A stretch of DNA of 64,000 nucleotides from positions 16,610,858 through 16,674,857 of the forward strand of contig OX387190.1 in NCBI GenBank assembly GCA_947561395.2, in the 5' to 3' direction. Within the stretch, counting starts at the first letter, position 1; every line of letters begins with the position of its first letter. Both the position numbers and the translations under genes were made by a program. The stretch is from Buxus sempervirens. Lineage: Eukaryota; Streptophyta; Magnoliopsida; Buxales; Buxaceae. The notes below the pieces were generated by a model that worked only from the letters and a program-made list of their open reading frames with translations, was not told where the DNA came from and did no database searches. Shown piece by piece: positions 12,229-23,481 of this stretch.

Positions 12229-13073
12229 AATGTGTCTATAAATAGCAAACCAGCAGCTCATATCCGGGGTTGGCTTTCTTTTGGCTATTTCCATCTCTTC
12301 TCCCCCACTGCACCTGGTCCGAAACCTCCCACTTTAACCCCTCCTTGCACCCTAAGACCCCCAAGTCCCACCTAAAGGCCATCCTACCCCTCCCCACTCC
12401 TTTCCTCCACACTTGGCAAACTTGAAGGAGAGGAAGAAGCTGCTGCTGCTGTGGGAAGGTGCTGCTCCGGCCTGTGTGCCTGCTTCAAGGAGAAGACTCC
12501 ACACTTCAAGGGGCTTCAAAACCCCAAGGTATTGTTCCTTGGCATGTTTTAATCAACATATATTAAAATGAGCATCTCTTGAGCATGATATAATATTTTT
12601 GTCTAAGTATGTTTCACATTGCTTATTTTGGTTATTTTGTTTGCATGGAGGAGCATGTTTCTCCATTTTGATCATCTATCTAATGTAACCCTATGTAATT
12701 CCCCCCATTATCCCTTCTCTTATTCGTTTGCTTCATTCATTACCATGCTCATGATGTTTGGTTTTAATCAACTTTGAAGGTTGGTTTTAACACACTTTCA
12801 AGCCCACGAAATATGCATGCACATGTATATGGAAGTCCCATTTGCATGCTCCCTTTACCCGCTAACTTAGATGATTTTCGTGATCCATGAGGTCTGTCCT
12901 AATTGTTTGGGTGTGTTGATGGAATGAGTCGCATGAGGAGACCAAGAGATGAGGTGATCCCCCATCTCCAGCACCAACGTGGGCTCAAACAGGAGCCCAC
13001 ATGATCACTGGAACAGCCCAAGAAGCATGAAAACCCAACCCCAATGCGAAAATCCAAAAAAATAGCTTCTGTA

Positions 13074-13183
13074 GGTTGATTCGGCAACTCAGGCCGGATC
13101 AACAGAAACCCATGTGTAGCCGGCTATAGATACCGGATACACAGAACCCTGTGTGTAACCGGCATCTCAGGCCGGCTACACTG
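13074..13183. repeat. Palindrome array A' (three 39-bp units)
   Basis: Units start at 13074, 13113 and 13152 with second arms at 13095, 13134 and 13173, again 39 and 21 bases. Arms differ from the consensus but still pair: GTTGATTCG with CGGATCAAC, TGTGTAGCCG with CGGATACACA, TGTGTAACCG with CGGCTACA. No TATA box follows closely. Confidence 0.8.
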
Positions 13184-15276
13184 CCAGAATTCATTTTTTG
13201 CCATTTTTGCTGATCCGGAAACCCAAAATGGGCCATGGACCGACCCGGTCCAAATTAATTCCGGTGGGCCTTCCAACGGGGCCCACCAAGCCCGACCAAC
13301 CCACTTGTGCCTAAATAAGATAAATGAGAGATTTGAGTGGGCCAGACCATTTGAGGCCCACCCAAGCCCTATTTGGGCCATGCATGTTTAAAGTAGATTG
13401 TGGTTTGGCCGAGACCACGGGCAGGGCCTGTCGGGCCCACTAAGCCCATTAAACCAAGGTTAGGGTGTCAAAACCCTAATTCAAGAAGTCTTGGGCTTTC
13501 AGGCCCAAGCCTAGGTAAAGGGCCCCAAGCCCAATGCTTGGCCCGTTTTGGCAAAGGTTAATCAAAGATAACTCAAACCACTTGGCAAACAATTATGTGG
13601 CCCACTCAAGGGCCCATAAACAGTCCCGGCTCACTTATGTATAAAACTCACTTAAATAAATCAAACTGGAATTTAAATAAAATCAATTTACTCAAACCAA
13701 AGCCCAAAGGGCCTCTCAGGTTTAGACTGAGGCCCACCAAGGGACATGTGGGCTCAACCAAGCCCACCAAGGAATCCGCGGGCCTTCCAACGGGGCCCAC
13801 CCAATCAGACTCACACCACTTTAAGCTAAGAAAGATAAAACCAAGTAAAGGGACCCACACCACTTTGGCGGTCCCGCCAGACTTAATCAAATCTCATGCT
13901 GGAATAGGAATCGGGTGAGTGAGAGACCAGAATTGACTCAAACCAGGGAGACTTATGGGACCCATCACTTGACGGGGTGGACTGGGGTGTCTACGGACTT
14001 CCCCAGACCGCAACCGAGAACATACTTAGAATCTCAAGCCGCAGACCAAGCCTTAGTAGAAGAACTTAGGCACCCAGGTGTCTGCCTGCACCCCATCAGG
14101 CAGTGGCGACTCAAAAAATCCCGAGGCACGCATCGTTCCGCGTGCGCCTCGTCGTGTGACCAAAATCGAGTGCGCACACATATAACGATGGACTTTGTTT
14201 CAGGTTTACCTGAGATAGTGAGGCAGCAGGATTCCATTTGGGTTATTGTAGACAGATTGACTAAATTTGCACATTTCCTACTTGTTCGGAAGGATCAACC
14301 GCTGCAATCACTTGTCGAGTTGTGTATACATGAGATCGTCAGGTTGCATGGTATACCTGTATCTATTGTATCTGACCGAGATCCATGGTTCACTTCCAAG
14401 TTTTGGGATAGTTTGCATGAAGCCTTGGGAATGCAATTGAAGTTTAGTACCAACTTTCATCCACAGACAGATGGGCAATCAAAATGTACGATACATACCT
14501 TAGAAGATATGTTGATGTGCTGTGTATTGGACTTTGGAAGTCATTGGAGTAAAAATTTAGACTTGGTAGAGTTTGCCTACAACAACAGTTACCAAGCGAG
14601 CATCAAGATGGCTCCATTTGAAGCTTTATACGGGAGGACTTATAGATCCCTGTTATGTTGGGAAGAAGTAGGTGAAAGGCAATACTTGGGTCCGCTGATC
14701 ATTCAAGACAGTGTAGAAAAGGTGAATTTGATCAGAAAGCGGCTAAAAACAGCCCAAAGTAGACAAAAGAGCTATGCCGATGTAAGAAGGTGAGAGTTGA
14801 AGTTCGAGATAGGAGATATGGTGTTTCTAAAGGTATCTCCCTACCATGGCATATTGAGGTTCAGCAAGCAAGGCAAGTTGTTCCCCAGATTCAATGGACC
14901 ATTTCGTATTATTGGGACAGTTGGGCCTGTAGCTTATAGATTGGAGTTACCGCCTCAACTAGCCCATGTACACGACGTATTCCACGTATCCATGCTTCAT
15001 TGTTATGTACCGGATCCTAGCCACATTATTGATCTAGAGCCATTGGAAGTTCGTGAGGATGTGACATTTGAAGAGCATCCTATTCAAATCCTTGATAGAA
15101 GAGAGCAAGTTCTCCGCACCAAGACCGTGCCACTGGTGAAAGTCTTGTGGTAGCACCATAATGTAGAAGAAGCTACATGGGAGAACGAAGCCGAAATGAG
15201 AAAGAAGTATCCTATACTCTTCGATGAAGCACGAGGTAAATTTTGAGGACAAAATTTTCCTTTTAGAAAGGTAGAA

Positions 15277-16096
15277 TGTGAAACCCCGTTCCTGTATCCC
15301 TAGCATACCTTAATCAATGAGCTTGATGTGTAGGTGAAGCTGGAGAAGCTCAAGCCTAAAGCCAGTCAAAGTGGCTAAGTCTTGGCTAGGCAGTGCCTAT
15401 TGAGGTTAGCAACTTCTATTTGGTTAAATGAGCTTTCCTAAGTAAGGAAATAGCTAAGTGTTGTTCAGTATTATGTGCAATAGGGAGGAGTGGAAAACTT
15501 GTAAAATGTAGTGTTTGAGGGAAGTCACTTAAGTGGAGAGAAACCCCCCCAAGGGAAGCCATACACGACCAAACCTTTCCCTAACCCCTTTCCTCTCTTC
15601 ACTCTCTTCTCCAACTCTCATTTTCTTTATTTCCTTCTCATCATATTTCCCCCATTTTCGACCCCCATCTATTTCAAACCCATTGGAGGTGTTGGTTTGT
15701 AAGAAAAGAAGAAGAGGAACCTAAAAGGAACCATTTTCGTTTGGGTTTGGAGCTTGGAGATTGGAGGAACGAACATCCAAGCAAGCAAGGAGCTGTTCGT
15801 GAGTTGCATTGGAGGCTAAACAACTTGCTTAGTTGATTGCAAGAGGTAAGAAATACCACCCCAACCTTATTTTCCAAATTTCGGCCAAAATCGCATGTTT
15901 ACATGAATGTTAGGGTTCAGATGTGAAAATGAGTCCTAGGCCAAATGGGAGGGATTTCTTTCAGGGGTCTTGTTGGTAGTAGATATCTATACATGTTAGG
16001 AGTAATTTAGAGCCCAAAAACATCAAGAATGAGTGAGATTTGAAAAATATCAAAATCCCCAAAAGTTTGGATTTCGCGAACTATAAAAAACCCAGC
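15277..16096 (+). mobile_element. 3' LTR of the Tekay element, first part
   Basis: The LTR begins TGTGAAACCCC at 15277, just after the pol tail and a purine stretch (ttagaaaggtagaa). A splice-donor-like agag|gtaagaaatacc lies at 15845. The LTR is cut at 16096 by the Tat element; the flanking CCAGC (16092-16096) is duplicated at 53516-53520, where the LTR resumes and runs to 55327. Confidence 0.9.
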
Positions 16097-18206
16097 TGTG
16101 AGACATGGAAAAAATCAATCTCGTGACTTTCCTATCATCACACGGGATTCAAAAAAAGGAAGAGTCGCCACCATTCTTTTTAGGTGTGAATGGACACCAA
16201 AATCATCAAAACAAGCACAAAGGCAAAACTAGAGTAAAATTAATTCCACCTTAAAATAAAAAATCCAGAGATGGGTAAAGGGTTAGATTATTAATAGAGG
16301 AAGGTGTTAGGCACCCCCATTCACCCACACAAGGAGGTTGCCAATTGTTGTTCATGCTCAAAATAAAGAAAGCTTGCTAATTAAAATAATCAAAAAAGGC
16401 TTGAAATGGATTAAACACATGTATGATCCCTCCACATGAGAAGTCCAATGAATCTTAGACTTTCTTTTATGGAAGTATCACTTATAGGACATCACCATTA
16501 ATTGCAAATCAAGATAAAACTTGAATACAAGCAAGTGGAGGCAAATCCGAAAAACTCTGTAAAAGATGGAGCCATTTGACCCTAAATAATTCAAATCAAA
16601 TTCAAATTGAATCAAACCAAATCCAATTGAAACATTATGATAAATAAAAGACTCAGGAAATTTTCATGTAGATCTGATTAAAATCCTAAGAGTTATGCTA
16701 TTTTGAAATTCACCGTTATAAGTTGATAAAAGTGGCAAGTGGGCAACTTTGAAAATCAATTTGTGAAAATTGGCTCCATATAAATCTTTGAAAATTTGCA
16801 AGAATGAAGTACATTGTGCCATCTTTCAAATGAAATAAGCCTCAGATGAAACTTCATTCGGATGTGACTTGTGTGACCTCACGAACATACCTAGAGGATC
16901 AAAGATCAGCACAGAATTGTGCTATAGGGCAGTTCTGAGTAAATCAGTCACAAAAGACACAAATGAAAGCAAAAAAAATTTGAAACCAATTGAATTTGAA
17001 AGCATACTCATAAAGGAAAACACAAAAATCAAAATCACTTAAATCGGACTTAAATCGAGCAAGTGATGCTCATTCAAAGTGACAGGTTCAGCAATCTGGC
17101 CTGAACGGACCTACCGACTTTGATCGAATGGTGTTACAAATCCTCTTCATAAAAATTAATGAATTTTTACAGACACAAACTAGACAATCCCACCTTTCAC
17201 TTGTCTTTGGAATCATCCCAAAATTCATCCGGATGATGAAGTTATGGGTGTTCTAAGATTGGGTATAGGTGGTGTCCAGATTTGAGACTTTTGAGCAAAA
17301 TCAAGTCAAAACAGTGGGCAAGTGTGTGTAATCCGTGCAATCCAAACCATAATCATTTGAAAGAGTATTGAAAAACCTCCAGAAGGAAATAGGGGGTTCT
17401 AATCACTAAGGTTCCATTCCATTCTTGTTTCCCCTAGTTCTTTCTTCACCTTTTACGACAAGAAATAATCTTGGGGTACTTTGAGTAAGGAATGGGGTTT
17501 CACAATATAGTAGGCCATTAAGAGGGTTCTAGAACTAAGGTTCCATTCCCATTCTCGTTTCCCCTAGCTTTCTCTTCACGTTTTACGGCTGGAGATAGTC
17601 TTGAGGTACTTTGAGTAAGGAATGGGGTTTCAAACACATTCAGGCCATTATTCTACAGAAAGGAAGAAGAAGAGACTAATTCTAGAATTTAAGAACATAA
17701 AAGTAAAATAAGGTTAAGGCTTAGCTGGGTTCTGGAAGCAATGGGGCATAGGTTCCCTTCTTCACTTGGAGCTCTTCAATCTCCAACTCTTGGCCCTTTG
17801 CTTGAGGAGAGGTCTCTTATTTATAGGCAAAGGATAGGATAAGGGGTGCCCTAATGCTAGACACAAAATGATGTCTAGAATCCACCAACTTAAACCCTAA
17901 GGCTATTTCCGGGAATTCCCATTCTTAGAACAGGGATAGGACAGTAAAAGGTGCAAACTTTAGGAATTTTGCACTTTCTGCAGCAAAATATTAGTATCCG
18001 GCAACTCAGGTCGGATACTAATAGAACTCTTTGTATCCGACCTTATTTGCCGGATACAAACAAATTAGTTTGTATCCGACAATTAATATCGGATACACAG
18101 GGAAAAGCCTTTATCAGACTTTTTACATCGGATACAAAAGAAAAAAGCTTTTTTAATGATTTTGGCCAATTATTCATCTTTTTAAGTGCTATTTGGGGTG
18201 TGTACA
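16097..18206 (-). mobile_element. 3' LTR of element A
   Basis: On the minus strand it begins TGTAGACACC-like (here TGTACACACCCC) at 18206 and ends CCATGTCTCACA at 16097. It matches 51088-53515 closely, with roughly one difference per 20 bases over the first 280 bases by eye. It lacks about 320 bases present in the other LTR, with the gap at about 17390 (gaaatagggggttctaatc). A TATA box (TATAAATA on minus) lies at 17825-17818, and the tggcgactc phrase near 16170. Confidence 0.93.
17991..18138. promoter_or_regulatory. Palindrome array B (four 39-bp units) in 3' LTR
   Basis: Second arms start at 18012, 18051, 18090 and 18129, exactly 39 apart; first arms start at 17991, 18030 and 18069, with a weaker fourth. 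The pairs TTAGTATCCG/CGGATACTAA and TTTGTATCCG/CGGATACAAA are perfect. The array is about 70 bases inside the LTR start and 165 bases upstream of the minus-strand TATA box. The 5' LTR has the same array at 53300-53448, with arms partly decayed. Confidence 0.88.
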
Positions 18207-18222
18207 ACTGCCCCTCTTTGCT
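18207..18222 (-). promoter_or_regulatory. Polypurine tract of element A
   Basis: The minus strand reads GCAAAGAGGGGCAGT directly before the LTR. The same sequence precedes the LTR at 63685. A purine-rich stretch here primes plus-strand DNA synthesis in LTR retrotransposons, and it identifies both LTRs as 3' LTRs. Confidence 0.85.
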
Positions 18223-19832
18223 GGAATTGCAAAGCAATGAAGGGCAAAGATTTAGACAAGCCAAAATTGCGCTTTCTTAGTCATGATTTGCTTGGTTCAA
18301 TTTATCAAAATAATTTTGGGTGGAGATTTGCCAAAAAGCCCTAACTTTAAGGGGGCATTTTTCCAAGCTGTCTTAAATTCCACTGAGCTCTCGTGGCTAT
18401 GAAGTGGATTTTAAGACCCAAAATAGGATTTTTGAAAACTGATTTTGCAGTAAATCATGTCAGAAAATTGACTAATTATCTTGACCAAAATGTAAGATTT
18501 TTTTTCTTTTCTTTTCCTTTCATTTTTTTTCTTTTTTTGTTCCCTTTTTTTCTTTTTCCTTTTCTTCTTTTTTTTATTTTCCTTTTTTTTTTCTCTTTTT
18601 TTTTTCTTTTTTTTTCTTTTTGTATCCGGCATTGTTGTTCGGATATAGGAGCCTTGCTTTGTATCTGACGTTAGTTGTCGGATACACCATGCTATATGAA
18701 CTGTGCGCGCGAACGCGACTTGCATTTCATTTCTTTCTTCTCCGAACTCTAAGATCGGTTACTGTCTTCACCTTCTTCGATGACTCTGTTCGATTTCTTC
18801 CCCTCCGGCGACCTCCTTTAATTCCGGCGGTTTCTCTTGACTCCGGCAACTCTCTGCTAAGTCTGGCGACTTCCAAAGCTCAAGATTTATTTGTCAAGCC
18901 CTAGTTCGGCTTTTCTTTCTCTGACTTCTAGTAATTCAACAATCCGACGCCATCGTGCCAACTTCAGTGATACTCCATTTGTGTTCCAGCGACCTAGGTG
19001 GGAATTCCTACTCATTGCCAATCTGATTTCATATTTGCAATTAGACGCCCACCCTTCCATTGTGCTTGCCACTCAGATAGTAAGCTATCTTTAAATTGAA
19101 TCTCTTATTGCTTGATCAACTGTATGCATTTGACAAATTTTTTGAAGCATGCTTGCAAACCTATATCCTCAAATTGACATTGGCTAAGACATTGGATTTT
19201 CTGCCAATGGTGATTTTCAACCGAATGGCATGATTTTCAGATTTTGCCAATGTTTCTGAATTGTCGATGGTGGATTTTTCATGTGCTCATCTTCAACTTT
19301 ATCACCATACCATACTATGATTTTTCTCAATTTGTCTTGACTTCCCAACATGTCTTACCAATTCTTGACTTGAATTCTGATTTCCTGTCGGTGGTGACCT
19401 CCCACTGGATTGCTTATTTCATTTTGAACTGTAAGCTTTTTAGATTGTGAATTTCAAATGCTTTGATGGAAACATAATTTCAAATGCTCATCTTCAAATT
19501 TGATTCAAATATCATGCCATGATTTGTTCTTTTTTCTCGCAATTTGCCTTGATTTTAGTATACTTTTGATCAATGTGGTGCTCCAACTGCCAGAACTGTT
19601 CCATTATTGGCCCTTGGCCTCCACAGTTTCTTTTGATCTTTGATCAGCTAAGACCTTTTGCTTTTGCATAACTGTCCTGCTTTCATGTAGCAGTCCTGAA
19701 ATAAATTAGCAGATATTAAGCCTTGTAGAGATCTTTAGGACAAAATGCTTTAGAACCAGAATTTCTGATAAACAAATTAACACAAAATTGTTAGTTAGAC
19801 AGAAATATCAAACACTTCCCTGTTTCGTGCAG
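18223..19832 (+). other. Upstream/leader region of the antisense PMD gene
   Basis: A pyrimidine-rich run (18497-18620) is followed by palindrome array C, a TATA-like TATATGAA at 18693-18700, and then AT-rich DNA with no convincing coding. It ends at a pyrimidine/CAG just before ATG 19833. It probably contains the promoter and 5' untranslated exon(s) of the plus-strand gene. Small frames here are unsupported. Confidence 0.45.
18619..18688 (+). promoter_or_regulatory. Palindrome array C with TATA-like box, upstream of antisense PMD gene
   Basis: Two units start at 18619 and 18658 (39 apart) with second arms at 18640 and 18679 (21 after each). Arms are TTTGTATCCG / CGGATAT and TTTGTATCTG / CGGATACA. 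TATATGAA begins at 18693, five bases after the last arm. The layout matches arrays A and D. Confidence 0.75.
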
Positions 19833-20301
19833 ATGGCTAGAGGTTGCTCTCGTGTGCGGGAGGAGGTTGATCCGGCTGATCAGCCCTCTTCTTCCCGAGC
19901 TAGGATCGAGTCCGATCCTAGCATCACCTTGTCTGAGAGTTCCAGAGAGGGCTTTGGCGAGGGTTCTGCTGAGGTAGGATACCCAATTCTTTTTTCTTTT
20001 CCTTCCTATTTTTCCCTACACAAACCTTCCCACCTCATGTTTTTGACTTTTAGCCTGTTGTGGCTCCCACTCGAGGTCATGGGAGAGGCTGAGGTAGAGG
20101 CCGAGATGGAGATTAGGTTGCGGAAGCCATTAGAGGTAGAGGATGAGGCCGAGGTAGGGGCCGAGTTCAGGATCAGGCCCATGATGGTGGAAGAGGCCGT
20201 GGCAGAGGCCGAGGACGTGATAGGGCCAGAGGTGCAGTTCAGGATTAGGCCCCTGAGGGTGATGGTAGGGGGTTCCGCTTAGTCTTTCCAGAGGAGCTGC
20301 G

Positions 20302-23300
20302 TGTAAAACCCCGAATTTTCAGTAAATAAATAAATAATAATTACTTATGAATATCTTGAATGTCAATATATTTGTCAAAATAACTTAGAGAATAAACTTG
20401 GAAATTTCGGAATAAATTGAATGGGTAGATGTGAAAATATTAAGAGAAGGGTATTTCGGTCAATTCACATTAATTATCGGTAAATAATTAAATACATTAA
20501 TTAAAATTTGTTATTAGACTTGAGAAATAATAATAGATTTAAATTGGGGTTTAGATTGTCTATTAGCCATGATATTTAAAGCTTAGTAATTGGAATAATG
20601 GCGTATTGGTAGTTATACTTGATTTGAAACCTGAAGTCGAGGCGAAGAGAATTTTGTTGAAGGATATTAATTATAATTGTAGATGATCACACTGATAGAC
20701 GAGATCCGGAGTTTGACGCAGATCTGACCGTTGGATCGTGAGATATCAAGGAAAGAGTGGATTAACGGTCCTTATTAAGTCTAATGGATGGGTACGTATG
20801 GAACCTGACCCTAGGGAGATGCGTGGGATCAGGGAAGAATAAAATAGGGTTTAATGTTTTTAGTTTCATTCGTAGGGTGTCTTGGGCGTTGAAGTTTGGG
20901 GTTGCGGCGGAAGAGAAGAAGAACGAGAGAGAGAAAGGGAGACCGAGAAGGAGGAAGAGGCCTATCTCTGGTTTCTCATCATTCCTGGAACGTCTCTTGC
21001 CTTCGAAGGGGAGAGGAAGTCTCTGGTTGGAAGAAGAAAGGATTTGAGCGGACGGAGGTAGGTAGCACCGTTTTCTCGTTCGTTTTGATTTCCTGCAGTT
21101 TATTCGATTCCATTGCATGATTTATGGTTATATAAGTATGTAGATAGATTGATTGTATGCTTATATGAATGTTAGAAGCAATTTGAATACAAAAAAATTA
21201 GTTTCGAAACTCCGTTCGTCGTTTTGGTTAGAGCGCCGAGCTCGCCTGCGCTCAGCGCTCCTGGGCGATGTTCGGCATTAGTTAAAAATTTGGAGCGCCC
21301 GAGACCGCCGAGTGACGGACGATCGGCGCTCGTGTTAGAAGAAAATCACAATTAAAATCAAAGAACCGCTCACATAGGGTCGCCTAGCTTCGCCTAGGCG
21401 ACCAAATCGTCCAAATACACAAAAAGGGCTTGTAATCATTACAAGCCTAATTGTTAATAATTTTTATTAAAATTTAGTCAATAACACTCATTTGTAATAA
21501 CTCCCTTTTTACTTTATTTGACTTAAACTAAAACCTAAATACTTCTATTTATCCTTTTTGACCATGACTAAACCTTAATAACTTTAAAAACACAAACCAA
21601 TTTAAAATCATGCTATGTACGTAAATTCCTCCCACTATATCCAAACTTGAATAATTTTTATATTATAACCGAATCTTAATTAAATTCTATTACCTTAAAA
21701 ACCACTCACCTATACTATTAAACAATTGAGTATTAATGTAATTAATACATGATTAGAACCGCACTCTAGCGTGCGTGTTACGCGTCCCATTTCCTCTGAA
21801 ATTAAATATCTGTCTAACACTAAATCGGGTTATTACATTAAACATATTTTTATATACTAAACAAAATATTATGACTAATAAATTGAGGAACTGTTTAGAA
21901 CCGAACTTTGAACAAGAACCTAATATGTTATAAATAATAATGGAATTGAGAATTATCTGTGTGATGGCTTGGTGGCCAGCTTTATTAATAACCCGCTTGG
22001 TGGCGGAGATACCCGTTTGGTGACGGAGACCCTAACCTGCTTGGTGGCAGAGATACCCGCTTGGTGGCGGAGACCCTAACCCGCTTGGTGGCGGAGACCC
22101 TAACCTGCTTGGTGGCAGAGATACCCGCTTGGTGGCGGAGACCCTAACCCGCTTGGTGGCGGAGACCCTAACCTGCTTGGTGGCAGAGATAACCCGCTTG
22201 GTGGCGGAGATACCCGCTTGGTGGCGGAGACCTTACCTCCTACGGGAGAGATTCATTACCTCCTGTGGGGCAGATGTATTTCCGATGGATTGCATCCTAC
22301 AGGAGAGATACCTCATGTGGGGGAGATGTGATTATGCGTGATTGCATCCCACATGGAGGATGGGTGTGTGAGTTACCACTGGAAGGTGAGGAAGCTATCT
22401 CCTACGGTAGAGGTAGATGCTAGGTGTTCACATCCTGTGGTAGAGTTATGCTGTCTCCTGCAGGGGGTACCTATAGTCTTAGAGATGTGCATTCTCCTGC
22501 GGAGCTTGTGTGGATACTACGTGTTTGCGTTCTATGGTAGAGATAGGCTACTACCTGAAGGTTGGCTTTTATTACTGATATGATGATTGATTCTCAGGAT
22601 GATGGATTGTTTATTTAAAAAGGAAATATTGAAATGTCATAACTGAATAGAATTGATATGATTTAATGAGAACTGTTAAAATGGAATATTATGGAATCAC
22701 GAATAAAATGTGGAACTGCTCTTAAGAAGACACTAAAGAAAATAAACCAGAAACCATGGGAATGTGAAATATAATACACTGTCCTTTAAATTGAACGGAA
22801 ATGCACAGGATTAACTTATTTTATTTCGGGCACTGAGTAAATATTTGTTTTATATTGAGATTATTCGTTTATCTTATTGACCGTAATTAGTCGTCTATTT
22901 TACCGAGCATGAAACCACTGTTATTTTCTATATGTATAAACTGTTTCCTCATGCATGTGTTACCTACTGAGATAGTTGTATCTCACCCCTACTTCATATT
23001 CTACTTTTCAGGTCATCTTGGAGAGGACGCCACGGGTTAGACAGATAGTGGGTTGAAGTCTAGAAATTCCATATGAAAAGAGTAGGGTGATTTTATATAG
23101 CTGTATTTATTTTATTGGAATCGTAATAGATGATTTTGTAGGATATTAAGAGTTAGTTAAATTTGTAGTTGCCTTTCATTTGATTAGTGAATGTAATCGG
23201 ATGATTCAGCTTCTAATAAATGATTTAAGCTTCCTAGTACTCTGATAAATCTTAGTTCTTTATTTCCTTATATTTGAACTGATTGTAATGTACCACAAGT

Positions 23301-23360
23301 TAATGCCTTGATCCGAGTCAAAATGAGAAAAAAAAAATGACCCGGATTCGGGGCGTTACA
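20302..23360 (+). mobile_element. Solo LTR, TSD CTGCG (20297-20301 / 23361-23365)
   Basis: It starts TGTAAAACCCCGAATTTTC and ends CGGGGCGTTACA between CTGCG duplicates, inside exon 2 of the PMD gene. It is the same family as the LTR at 41788-44807. Features in order: CpG-rich block at 21230-21420, minisatellite at 21990-22240, TGAGATA-GTTG-TATCTCA hairpin at 22968-22985, and a pyrimidine/CAG acceptor at about 23010. No internal region is left. Confidence 0.93.
21990..22240 (+). repeat. ~24-bp minisatellite in solo LTR
   Basis: The unit cttggtggcggagaccctaa and close variants repeat about ten times. The related LTR at 41788 has a different array (ctcccgcaggaggt type) at the matching place, followed here by single copies of similar phrases (tcctacgggagagat, 22230-22330). 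Confidence 0.9.
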
Positions 23361-23481
23361 CTGCGAGCATCGGTTCAGGACACCGAGCTTCTTAGTGGGT
23401 TGGATCATCATCCCTCGATGTGTGTCCGAGCGGATCTTCCTCTCCAGTATCCCCCTTCTCATCTACGAGGTAGTTGGGGAG

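Larger units (their letters stand above)
11411..14178 (+). mobile_element. Solo LTR, TSD CATAT (11406-11410 / 14179-14183)
   Basis: It starts TGTAAGCACC and ends GTGCGCACA, flanked by CATAT, and breaks the integrase reading frame between GAG-CAT-AT and A-ACG-ATG. It is long (2768 bases) with no coding, which suits the long LTRs of Tat/Ogre elements. The phrases gtgtctacg, ctgcaccccatcaggcag and tggcgactc near the end resemble motifs in the other Tat LTRs. It holds two clusters of 39-base palindromic units, the first ending just before a TATA box (TATAAATA, 12237-12244). Many Pro/Gly-like 'gggccc' words at 13200-13880 make accidental open frames. Confidence 0.92.
10935..15247 (+). pseudogene. 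Tekay/Del-type pol: integrase and chromodomain-like tail (split)
   Basis: Integrase would insert the DNA copy into the genome. The HHCC zinc finger is at 11200-11345 (HRSRYVVHPG ... CLVCQQVKAEH). The frame then stops at the LTR insertion and resumes at 14184 after removal of one CATAT duplicate. The catalytic core has TMDFVSGLP, VSDRDPWFTSKFW and NFHPQTDGQSK; the expected glutamate after the third motif lies in HTLEDML. The [13 protein letters not shown] region and the chromodomain-like end ([20 protein letters not shown]) follow. In-frame stops at 14791 (RR*ELKF) and 15151 (VLW*) look like C-to-T decay of arginine codons. The element cannot move by itself. Confidence 0.93.

Noticed and set aside
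13124..13918. Open frames in the GGGCC-rich part of the solo LTR
   Set aside because: Repeated gggcccac and aagccc words give low-complexity translations with no domain, and no other copy is available to compare.
11411..14178. Non-autonomous element with two LTRs instead of a solo LTR
   Set aside because: No internal direct copy of the TGTAAGCACC end or primer site with LTR-like repeats was found within the insertion.
18411..18725. Lysine-rich minus-strand frame
   Set aside because: It is the complement of a T/C-rich run, so the lysine content is only base composition.
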